Below are positions 7,040 through 14,556 of a DNA stretch of 40,903 bases, in pieces. The DNA comes from Elusimicrobiaceae bacterium. Lineage in GTDB: Bacteria > Elusimicrobiota > Elusimicrobia > Elusimicrobiales > Elusimicrobiaceae. The notes under the pieces are model-generated. The model ran no database searches. It worked only from the letters and a program-made list of their open reading frames with translations, and had not been told where the DNA came from. The position numbers and the translations under genes are program-made. How positions within the stretch are numbered: position 1 is the stretch's first letter; each line of letters begins with the position of its first letter. The stretch is taken from the NCBI GenBank assembly GCA_017546175.1, contig JAFYXM010000005.1:1-40903 (forward strand), in the 5' to 3' direction.

Positions 7040-8848
7040 ATGAAAGCAGTGTTACTTACGCTGAACTTGTTGGGAGGAATGGGGATATTCCTCTATGGTA
7101 TGAAAATCATGAGCGACGGCTTGCAAAAAATGGCCGGCGTGAAAATGAGACAAATGTTATCTATTGCCACGGCCAACCGCTTTGCAGCCACGTTCTCGGG
7201 TATGTTGGTAACGGCCATCATACAGGCTTCCGGTGCCACTACCGTTATGGTGGTAGGCTTTACCAGCGCGGGACTTTTGACTTTAACCCAAGCTTTGGGG
7301 GTTATTTTCGGGGCCAATATCGGCACCACGATGACGGCATGGATTGTGAGTGTATTCGGTTTTAAAGTACAAATCTCGCTCTTTGCCCTGCCTGTCATTG
7401 CCGTTGGTTTCTTTAGTCAATTTTTACCTTCTAAATGGGTTTCCGTTCGCCGCATTGGTGAAGCGGCTATCGGGTTTGGGTTACTCTTCTTAGGTTTGGA
7501 TATCATGAAGAACACCATTCCGGCCGATTTTGCCCAAAGTCCCTTTGTAGTCAACTGGCTTTCTAAACTCACTCCGGACACACTTTGGAGCTTGATGGGA
7601 ATTGTCCTTATCGGCAGCGTTTTGACGGTTATTTTGCAGTCCTCCAGCGCCGTCATGGCCATGACGCTTACCTGTGCCGCTGCAGGCATTATTAACTTCC
7701 CGACGGCTTGTGCTTTGGTATTGGGGGAAAATATCGGCACCACTATCACGGCTAATTTTGCAGCCATCGGGGCCAGTAAAAACGCACAGCGTGCGGCCTT
7801 GGGGCACTTCTTATTTAACTTCTTAGGGGTAGTGTGGGTCAGCTTAATTTTTAATCACTTTGTTCATTTCATAGATTGGCTTGTCCCCGGCAATCCCGCC
7901 TCTATGGACCCCGAATCTTTAAACAGTGTGCTTCCGTATCACATTTCTGCTTTCCACACGGTATTTAACATCTTAAATACTCTTATTATGTTGGCTTTCC
8001 TGAAACAACTGGCTAAACTGACCATGATTATCATTCCGAAAAGCAAACGCGAAGACAAACACAGCGATAGCGAACTTGTATTTCTTAACACTCGCTTAAA
8101 CCAAACGCCCGAACTGGCTATCGTAACGGCGCGCAAAGAAGTGGAACGCATGATGAAATTTGTTTCCAAATTGGTAGATAAACTCATTTATGCTATTAAA
8201 ACCGATGATGAAAAACTCTTTGAACGTCTGATTTCCGATGCCAAAGAAATGGAACATACTACAGACGTATTAGAACACAAAATCAATACCTATCTGACAC
8301 AATTGACTCACGGCAACTTATCCCGCCATGCCATTGCACAAACGGTGTCTTTGATTGACCTGACAAACAGCATTGAAGGTATGGGCGACTGCGGAGAGAA
8401 AATTGCCCGTATTTTAGAAAAGTTCCGCAACACTAATCCGGCTTCCTTTACGGAAAAAGATTTGGAAAACATGGAACTGATTGCCAAGAAAACCAAAGAA
8501 AATATCAAACATGCCCGTTTGACGGTTTCCTATTTTCCCAATATCGCCACGCAGGATAAAGAACGTGCAGGAAAACTCTTTGAAACAGCCGTTAAGAATG
8601 AGGAAAAACTCAATGCTATGCGCAAAGAGTTGCGCTCAGAGCGTAATGAACGTATTTCCAAAGGCGAGCTTAAGGCAAGCCCTTCTTCCATTACGGCTTA
8701 CGGCGACATTTTAAATAATTTTGAACGCATGGGTGACTATGCCATGCGCGTAAGCGAAAGCGTACTGCGCACAAAAATTGTGGGAATAGATGAGCGAAAC
8801 CCCGTCGGCGGTATGCCTACCCCCACAAGCAACGAACCGATTGCATAA
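7040..8848 (+). CDS. Na/Pi-cotransporter family protein with PhoU domain, copy 1
   Basis: 602 residues: an N-terminal Na/Pi-cotransport module made of two inverted repeats (helices over about 1-330) and a C-terminal cytoplasmic PhoU-like helical domain (about 350-580). The second repeat keeps QSSSAVMAMT (Q200-S203). In the first repeat the usual QSSS is QASG (Q62-G65), so two of the serines linked to substrate and sodium binding in SLC34-type carriers are missing. GANIGTTMTAW and GENIGTTITAN follow the two motifs. It probably imports phosphate or a related anion. AAAAGGAG lies 8 nt before the ATG. The neighbouring paralogue at 8930 retains both QSSS motifs. Confidence 0.92.
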   Translation: MKAVLLTLNLLGGMGIFLYGMKIMSDGLQKMAGVKMRQMLSIATANRFAATFSGMLVTAIIQASGATTVMVVGFTSAGLLTLTQALGVIFGANIGTTMTAWIVSVFGFKVQISLFALPVIAVGFFSQFLPSKWVSVRRIGEAAIGFGLLFLGLDIMKNTIPADFAQSPFVVNWLSKLTPDTLWSLMGIVLIGSVLTVILQSSSAVMAMTLTCAAAGIINFPTACALVLGENIGTTITANFAAIGASKNAQRAALGHFLFNFLGVVWVSLIFNHFVHFIDWLVPGNPASMDPESLNSVLPYHISAFHTVFNILNTLIMLAFLKQLAKLTMIIIPKSKREDKHSDSELVFLNTRLNQTPELAIVTARKEVERMMKFVSKLVDKLIYAIKTDDEKLFERLISDAKEMEHTTDVLEHKINTYLTQLTHGNLSRHAIAQTVSLIDLTNSIEGMGDCGEKIARILEKFRNTNPASFTEKDLENMELIAKKTKENIKHARLTVSYFPNIATQDKERAGKLFETAVKNEEKLNAMRKELRSERNERISKGELKASPSSITAYGDILNNFERMGDYAMRVSESVLRTKIVGIDERNPVGGMPTPTSNEPIA

Positions 8849-8854
8849 ATGCTA

Positions 8855-8887
8855 AAAGGGAGAGCCTGACAGGGGTTCTCCCTTTTT
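8855..8887 (+). terminator. Intrinsic terminator between the duplicated genes
   Basis: AAGGGAGA (8856-8863) pairs with TCTCCCTT (8877-8884), loop 13 nt, followed by T residues. Confidence 0.8.
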
Positions 8888-8929
8888 TACAGATATCTAA
8901 TTAAAGGAAAATAAAAAGGAGAAAAAAAA

Positions 8930-10738
8930 ATGAATGCAGTGTTACTTACGCTGAACTTACTGGGAGGACTGGCAATATTCCTCTACGGTATGAAGTTAAT
9001 GAGCGACGGCTTACAAAAAATGGCCGGCGTTAAGATGAGACAAATGCTATCTATCGCGACGACAAACCGCTTTGCGGCTACGTTCTCGGGTATGTTAGTG
9101 ACGTCTATTATTCAATCTTCCAGTGCTACTACCGTTATGGTGGTAGGCTTTACCAGTGCAGGGCTTTTGACCTTGTATCAAGCCTTGGGGGTTATTTTCG
9201 GGGCTAATATCGGTACCACGATGACGGCATGGATTGTGAGTTTGTTCGGTTTTAAAATGCAAATTTCACTCTTTGCTCTGCCCGTGATTGCTATTGGTTT
9301 CTTTAGCCAATTTTTACCGTCTAAATGGGTGGCTGTCCGCCGCATCGGCGAAGCGGCTATCGGGTTTGGGTTACTCTTCTTAGGTTTGGATATCATGAAG
9401 AACACCATTCCGGCAGACTTTGCCCAAAACCCGTTTGTGGTTAATTGGCTCTCTAAACTTACGCCGGATACGGCACTTAGCTTAATTGCCATCATTTTAA
9501 CAGGTAGTATTTTAACGGTTATCTTGCAATCTTCCAGCGCCGTTATGGCTATGACCTTAACTTGTGCCGCCGCAGGGATTATTAACTTCCCGACGGCTTG
9601 TGCCTTGTGTTTGGGGGAAAATATCGGCACTACCATCACGGCCAACCTAGCTTCTATCGGGGCGAGCAAAAATGCCCGCCGCGCCGCTGTAGGCCACTTC
9701 CTGTTTAACTTCTTGGGTGTGATTTGGGTAGGCTTAATCTTCAAGCATTTTATTGCCTTGGTAGATTGGTTTATCCCCGGCGCTCCGTACGGCACCAATC
9801 CGGAAGTTTTAAACAGTGTACTTCCGTATCACATTTCCGCTTTCCACACCACGTTTAACATCGCCAATACGATTGTAATGCTGCCTTTGCTTAAACAACT
9901 GGCTAAACTGACCTTGATTATCATTCCGAAAAGCAAACGCGAAGACCAACACAGCGATACGGAGCTGGTATATTTGGCCACCCATTTCAATCAAACGCCG
10001 GAACTGGCTATCGTCACGGCGCGTAAAGAAGTGGAACGCATGATGAAGTTCGTTTCCAAACTGGTAGATAAACTCATTTATGCTATTAAAACCGATGATG
10101 AAAAACTCTTTGAACGTTTGATTTGTGATGCCAAAGAAATGGAACACACTACAGACGTATTAGAGCACAAAATCAATACCTATCTGACGCAAATGACACA
10201 CGGCAACCTCTCCCGCCATGCCATTGCCCAAACGGTAACCTTGATTGATTTGACCAACAGCATTGAAGGCATGGGCGACTGCGGAGAAAAAATTGCCCGT
10301 ATTTTAGAAAAGTTCCGCAATACTGATCCTGCTTCCTTTACGGAAAAAGACTTGGAAAATATGGAGCTTATTGCCAAACAAACCAAAAACAATATCAAAC
10401 ATGCTCGTTTGACCGTGGCTCAATTTCCCAATATTGCCACGCAAGATAAAGACCATGCCGCCAACCTCTTTGAAACGGCCGTTAAGAACGAAGAGAAGCT
10501 TAATGCCATGCGCAAAGAGTTACGCTCAGAGCGTAATGAACGTATCTCTCAAGGAGAACTTAAAGCATCTCCGGCTTCCATTACGGCTTACGGCGATATT
10601 TTAAACAACTTTGAACGCATGGGTGACTATGCCATACGCATAGTAGATAGCGTACTGCGCACCAAAATTGTGGGAATGGACGGCAGAAACCCCATAGGCG
10701 GTATGCCCGCTCCCACTAATAACGAAACGATTGTCTAG
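8930..10738 (+). CDS. Na/Pi-cotransporter family protein with PhoU domain, copy 2
   Basis: 602 residues, aligned without gaps to copy 1 and nearly identical over long stretches, so the pair is a tandem duplication. The region just upstream is also duplicated (CAGATATCTAAT then AAAGGAAAA before each gene). Both carrier repeats keep the canonical motif: QSSSATTVM at Q62 and QSSSAVMAM at Q200. The PhoU-like tail (KEVERMMKFVSKLVDKLIYA and onward) is highly conserved with copy 1. AAAAAGGAG lies about 9 nt before the ATG. The stop TAG at 10736 forms part of the ribosome binding site of the next gene, so the two are co-transcribed. Confidence 0.92.
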   Translation: MNAVLLTLNLLGGLAIFLYGMKLMSDGLQKMAGVKMRQMLSIATTNRFAATFSGMLVTSIIQSSSATTVMVVGFTSAGLLTLYQALGVIFGANIGTTMTAWIVSLFGFKMQISLFALPVIAIGFFSQFLPSKWVAVRRIGEAAIGFGLLFLGLDIMKNTIPADFAQNPFVVNWLSKLTPDTALSLIAIILTGSILTVILQSSSAVMAMTLTCAAAGIINFPTACALCLGENIGTTITANLASIGASKNARRAAVGHFLFNFLGVIWVGLIFKHFIALVDWFIPGAPYGTNPEVLNSVLPYHISAFHTTFNIANTIVMLPLLKQLAKLTLIIIPKSKREDQHSDTELVYLATHFNQTPELAIVTARKEVERMMKFVSKLVDKLIYAIKTDDEKLFERLICDAKEMEHTTDVLEHKINTYLTQMTHGNLSRHAIAQTVTLIDLTNSIEGMGDCGEKIARILEKFRNTDPASFTEKDLENMELIAKQTKNNIKHARLTVAQFPNIATQDKDHAANLFETAVKNEEKLNAMRKELRSERNERISQGELKASPASITAYGDILNNFERMGDYAIRIVDSVLRTKIVGMDGRNPIGGMPAPTNNETIV

Positions 10739-10748
10739 GAGAAAAAAA

Positions 10749-11042
10749 ATGAGCGATATTAAAACATTCTTTTCTATGCTGCGTGCCGTACTTCAGAGAA
10801 AATATCCCATGCCTTGGAAAACGTTTTTTATCGCTCTTTTTTGTGTGTTTTATTTGTTTAGCCCCGTTGATTTATTGCCAGACATTATGCCTCTTTTGGG
10901 AATTACCGATGATGCCACCTTTGTTTTACTGGTGTTGGCACTGATTAAACAGGACTTATCTAAGTTTAAGCAAGCATCGGCTTTAAAACCGCCCCAAGAA
11001 AACGTCATAGACGCAGGCGACATCAAAGACCACAAAAAATAA
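10749..11042 (+). CDS. DUF1232 (YkvA-like) small membrane protein
   Basis: 97 residues. The DUF1232 signature is clear: a hydrophobic stretch FFIALFCVFYLF is followed by SPVDLLPDIMPLLGITDDA and a second hydrophobic helix (TFVLLVLALI). Function of the family is unknown. The start at 10749 (MSDIKTFF) is chosen because TAGGAG, overlapping the stop codon of the upstream transporter, is 7 nt away; an in-frame ATG at 10731 would overlap that gene and lacks a ribosome binding site. Translational coupling to the Na/Pi protein is likely. Confidence 0.85.
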   Translation: MSDIKTFFSMLRAVLQRKYPMPWKTFFIALFCVFYLFSPVDLLPDIMPLLGITDDATFVLLVLALIKQDLSKFKQASALKPPQENVIDAGDIKDHKK

Positions 11043-11046
11043 TTTC

Positions 11047-11071
11047 AGCCCCCTAAAACAGGGGGCTTTTT
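11047..11071 (+). terminator. Intrinsic terminator
   Basis: AGCCCCCT (11047-11054) pairs with AGGGGGCT (11060-11067), loop AAAAC, then TTTT. Confidence 0.88.
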
Positions 11072-11107
11072 ATAACCCTTTTTCTTAAAGACGATAGAAA
11101 AATCAAA

Positions 11108-11117
11108 TTGCTATAAT
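11108..11117 (+). promoter_or_regulatory. Extended -10 for leaderless AsmA mRNA
   Basis: TTGCTATAAT is a perfect extended -10. Only 6 nt (TTATCT) separate it from the ATG at 11124, and there is no Shine-Dalgarno sequence. Confidence 0.6.
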
Positions 11118-11123
11118 TTATCT

Positions 11124-13325
11124 ATGAAAAAAATAGTAAAAATATTAAGTATCTTAGCGGCTTTGGCCGCCGTCTTGCTGATTGCGGCGTTTATTACGCT
11201 GAAAATCATGTTTCCTGCCGAGAAATTAAAAGCCATGGCGCAGGAATATACCCAAAAGAATTTCAACCGTGAAATCGCTTTTTCCGGCGTTTCTTTCAAT
11301 TTAATCGGGGTCACTTTGGATAATTTTGCTCTTTCGGAAGCAGGCTCCTTTGAGAAAAACGGCACTTTTGCCAAGGCTGATCAAGCCGTTGTCAAACTGG
11401 CTTTAGCACCGCTGCTTAAAAAACGTATTGAAGTATCTACCATCGGGTTAGAGGGGATGGATATTACCGTCATAAAAAACAAAGAAGGTAAATTTAATTT
11501 TGACGATTTTTTAACACAATCTACCGAAGCTCCCACACCGCAAGAACCTTCTGTCAAGAAAGAAGAAGAAAAATCCTCTTTTGAGATTATGGCTGAAGAA
11601 ATCTATGCCACGGATTGTAATTTCTATTATAAAGATTTGCAAAATAACATGGAAGCCTCCGTCACAAAGCTCAATTTGCAAATCAAAGATTTTGACCTAA
11701 AAAATGCATTCCCTGTCAGCTTCTCGTTTACCACCGATTATCAAGACAATAAGGGGCTGACGGTGCAAATACCCGTGCAAGCCGAATTTGTGCTTTCGTT
11801 GGCAAATTTAGACATGCCTAAAGCCTCTGCCGAATTGAAAAAGTTTAGCTTAAACTACAAAGATATTTTCTTTGTTCTGCAGGGAGCGGCAGAAAATTTC
11901 GCCAACCCGTCGGTAAATTTGCAAGGAAAAATATCGGGGATTTCCGATAAAGCATTGGCTGATTTAGCCTCTGATTTGCCGAGTTTTGTCTTGCCCGACA
12001 TTTTATTTACAGCTCAAGCGGACGTAAATTTGGACCAGTCTTCGGCAGTTATTAAACAAGCCAAACTCTCTATCCAAGATTCCGCTATTACCGCCCAAGG
12101 CAGCGCAGCTTGGGGGGGAAACACGCCTACGTATCAAATAAACAGCGGCATTAATTTAGATTTAGGCCAAATTGCTCAAATGGCTACTATGATGGACGGT
12201 TTTGGTTTAGGCGGCAAGATAAAAGGCAATATCGCCGCTACGGACAAAAACAACGGCCAAGACGTCAGCGGAAAAATTGCTCTTTCCGGTTTAACGGTAG
12301 CTTACAGCCCGATGAATTTATCCGACGTACAGGGCGATATCGTGCTGAAATCTTTAGGCGATATTTCTTGCTCCTCTTTGAAAGGGCTGTTAAACGAAGA
12401 AAAATTTGACTCTTCTTTTGCCTACAAAGACCTTAGCGGTGTGCTAGATTTGGCTTTTCATTTTGACCTTGCCAAGCTCACTCTTACGTCTTTTGATTTT
12501 CAAAATAACACGTCTGCAAAAGAAGAAAAACCGTCGGAGAAAGAAGATCCCGCCCCTCAAGAAAAGAGCACCACGCCCGAAACTTTCTTCAATGTAAAAG
12601 GCGATATTAAAATCGGTCAAATTACCGTGCCGTATTTCACAACGCAGGGTATTACGCTGAGCGCTGATGTAAAAAAAGCCAGTGCCAGTATGAAGAAAAG
12701 CAACGGTACCGTGACTTTTAACCTGCAAGAGGGAGCTATTACAGATTTGGACTCCTTTGTCAAAGAAAATAAAATCGTTAAAATCTTACTTTTACCGTTT
12801 ACGATTATCAATAAAGTAACTTCCAAATTGGGGGTGCAAATTTTCCCTGCCGTAAATGCGGAAGATAAAGGCAAAATCAAGTTTTCCTCCGGTTCGGGCA
12901 GTTACTTGTTTACCAACGGACTTATGAACATTGAAGAAACGCATTTTAACTCTGCCGTAAGCGACATGAAAGCCACAGGCTCTTTGGACTTTAATACCGA
13001 GAAATTGGACATGAAGGTATCCGCCACGGTTCTCACCTCTCAAACGCCGATTGTGATAAAAATAGGCGGCACAATGAGCAATCCTTCGGGAAAGCTGGAT
13101 GTGGCAAGCACCGCCGTATCTTTGGTGGGGGGAATACTTAACTACAAAACCCCCGTTAAAGCCGCTCAAGCTACTACGGGTGCTGCTCAACAGGTAGCCG
13201 AAAAAACGGTAGATGTAAGCACCGAGGCTGTGAAAGAAACCGTGAACACGGCCGTGAATACCATCAAAGGTATCGGAAGTCTTTTTAAAAGCAGTAAAAA
13301 AGAAGAAAGCACCGCAGAAAAATAA
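11124..13325 (+). CDS. AsmA-family envelope protein
   Basis: 733 residues: a single N-terminal membrane anchor (about 7-28, ILAALAAVLLIAAFITLKIM) followed by a large beta-rich periplasmic region. The start of that region has AsmA hallmarks (AMAQEYTQKNFNREIAFSGV, then VSFNLIGVTLDNFAL), and the C-terminal half has the repeated shallow beta pattern (GSGSYLFTNGLMNIEETHF, ATGSLDFNTEKLDMKV). Bacterial AsmA-like proteins bridge the two membranes and are implicated in phospholipid transport and outer-membrane homeostasis. A Lys/Glu/Pro-rich linker lies near residues 465-490. The C-terminal 50 residues are an Ala/Val/Thr-rich, probably helical tail. This supports a diderm envelope. Confidence 0.82.
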   Translation: MKKIVKILSILAALAAVLLIAAFITLKIMFPAEKLKAMAQEYTQKNFNREIAFSGVSFNLIGVTLDNFALSEAGSFEKNGTFAKADQAVVKLALAPLLKKRIEVSTIGLEGMDITVIKNKEGKFNFDDFLTQSTEAPTPQEPSVKKEEEKSSFEIMAEEIYATDCNFYYKDLQNNMEASVTKLNLQIKDFDLKNAFPVSFSFTTDYQDNKGLTVQIPVQAEFVLSLANLDMPKASAELKKFSLNYKDIFFVLQGAAENFANPSVNLQGKISGISDKALADLASDLPSFVLPDILFTAQADVNLDQSSAVIKQAKLSIQDSAITAQGSAAWGGNTPTYQINSGINLDLGQIAQMATMMDGFGLGGKIKGNIAATDKNNGQDVSGKIALSGLTVAYSPMNLSDVQGDIVLKSLGDISCSSLKGLLNEEKFDSSFAYKDLSGVLDLAFHFDLAKLTLTSFDFQNNTSAKEEKPSEKEDPAPQEKSTTPETFFNVKGDIKIGQITVPYFTTQGITLSADVKKASASMKKSNGTVTFNLQEGAITDLDSFVKENKIVKILLLPFTIINKVTSKLGVQIFPAVNAEDKGKIKFSSGSGSYLFTNGLMNIEETHFNSAVSDMKATGSLDFNTEKLDMKVSATVLTSQTPIVIKIGGTMSNPSGKLDVASTAVSLVGGILNYKTPVKAAQATTGAAQQVAEKTVDVSTEAVKETVNTAVNTIKGIGSLFKSSKKEESTAEK

Positions 13326-13340
13326 TTTTGCTTTCCATGT

Positions 13341-13369
13341 AAAAACCCCCGAAAATTCGGGGGTTTTTT
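13341..13369 (+). terminator. Intrinsic terminator of the AsmA gene
   Basis: AACCCCCGAA pairs with TTCGGGGGTT around a short loop, followed by TTTTT. Confidence 0.85.
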
Positions 13370-13377
13370 ATGCACAA

Positions 13378-13405
13378 AAAACCCCGCTTTTTCAAGCGGG
13401 GTTTA
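13378..13405 (-). terminator. Intrinsic terminator of the Cys-rich secreted protein gene
   Basis: ACCCCGCTT (13381-13389) pairs with AAGCGGGGT (13394-13402). On the minus strand a T-run follows, 20-odd nt after the stop codon. Confidence 0.85.
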
Positions 13406-13421
13406 TTAAACTAAGAAACTA

Positions 13422-14480
13422 TTACCAACCTTTTTTGACCAACTGACATGTCATTGTGGAGTCTTCTTCCGGTCCATTACAGATATGGATATTACAATAA
13501 GATCCAGCTATAGATTTAGTACACGTAGGCATAGATTTATTGCTGTTGCTGTTCCACGACTGGCTCACACCGCCAATCACACAATCATATTGGTCCGGCT
13601 GAGTAGTGTAGCATTGGCCCCAATCTCTATAGTATGTTTCTTCCCAACTATACTTATAACAATCCGTATCCGTATCGCTGGCAGAGACACAGCAAGTAGC
13701 TTTATTGGCTAACTTATAAGAGCTGATAGAGCAGCAATCTTTATCTTGGGTAGAACAAGAACCCCAGGCATTCCATTCGCCCGTAGTCGTATTGCACGTG
13801 CGCGTTTGTGTACCGTCATTGTTACAACCGCAAGAACGGGTGGACTCACCGCTACATTCTTTGGTAGTCGTAGAGCCACCTGTAGTAGTGCTGACCAATA
13901 AATATTCATTATTGGCAGAAGAGCCGATATGCGCCCAAGTAAAGCTATCTGCCTTCGTATCTCCGACCGCTGCATTTTTGAAGAAAACCACGGACGGAAC
14001 ATGCAGTTTTTCAAAAGAAGCAGACTCCACCGTTGTGGTTTGCTGGCCATTATTAAGGGGGGCTTGCAACGTACCCTTCACTTCAACATAAGAGCCCTTT
14101 GTACTATTACCGGTAGAAAACTTACCGCTACAACCAATATCTAAATATTCAATATTGACGTCAGCACCGGCACCTACTTTTAATTCATTTTCAATATTAA
14201 AGCTACCGATCGTTCCTGCCAATATAGCAGTATCGGCAACGTTTAAATTGGCAATGCGCACCAAGGGGCCATCAATGGGCTCGGAACCGATTTTGATAGT
14301 ACCATTGGCCCCTTTGTTACAGAAATTTAATTGATAAATTTCCACGGGATCACTACCCAATAAATCCATCTTGGCGAAGCTGCCCACCGGTTGGGAAAGC
14401 AACGTCACAAACTGCATATTTTCTGCAAATGCCGCCGCAGAAAAGAAAACCAACAATGTAAGAGTTATTATTTTTTTCAT
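13422..14480 (-). CDS. Secreted Cys-rich protein with thrombospondin-like motif
   Basis: 352 residues with a clear signal peptide (MKKIITLTLLVFFSAAAFA, cleaved before ENM). The first half of the mature protein is beta-rich and has little Cys (for example GTIKIGSEPIDG, GTIGSFNIENELKVGAGAD). A Thr-rich linker (STTTGGSTTT) leads to a Cys-rich second half. Residues near 208-245 contain STRSCGCNNDGTQTRTC and GEWNAWGSC, the C-G-x-G-T-x-T-R-T-C...W..WG.C pattern of thrombospondin type-1-like modules of bacterial surface proteins. Paired cysteines (CC, CCVS) follow. It may be an adhesin or matrix protein, exported and disulphide-bonded. TTTGGAGC provides the ribosome binding site. Monocistronic, with a promoter at 14510-14539. 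Confidence 0.7.
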   Translation of the reverse strand: MKKIITLTLLVFFSAAAFAENMQFVTLLSQPVGSFAKMDLLGSDPVEIYQLNFCNKGANGTIKIGSEPIDGPLVRIANLNVADTAILAGTIGSFNIENELKVGAGADVNIEYLDIGCSGKFSTGNSTKGSYVEVKGTLQAPLNNGQQTTTVESASFEKLHVPSVVFFKNAAVGDTKADSFTWAHIGSSANNEYLLVSTTTGGSTTTKECSGESTRSCGCNNDGTQTRTCNTTTGEWNAWGSCSTQDKDCCSISSYKLANKATCCVSASDTDTDCYKYSWEETYYRDWGQCYTTQPDQYDCVIGGVSQSWNSNSNKSMPTCTKSIAGSYCNIHICNGPEEDSTMTCQLVKKGW

Positions 14481-14509
14481 AATTATGCTCCAAAGAAGCT
14501 GTTTTTCTC

Positions 14510-14539
14510 ACTATACATTAAGCATAAGCCTAAAGTCAA
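14510..14539 (-). promoter_or_regulatory. Sigma-70-type promoter
   Basis: On the minus strand TTGACT (complement of 14534-14539) and TATAGT (complement of 14510-14515) are 18 nt apart, with about 30 nt of leader before the ATG at 14480. Confidence 0.6.
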
Positions 14540-14556
14540 GATTTTACAAGTATTTT

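Noticed and set aside
9178..9798. Long minus-strand open frame inside the second Na/Pi gene (and a matching one in the first)
   Set aside because: Shadow of the coding strand with biased composition; the plus strand has an unmistakable family protein.
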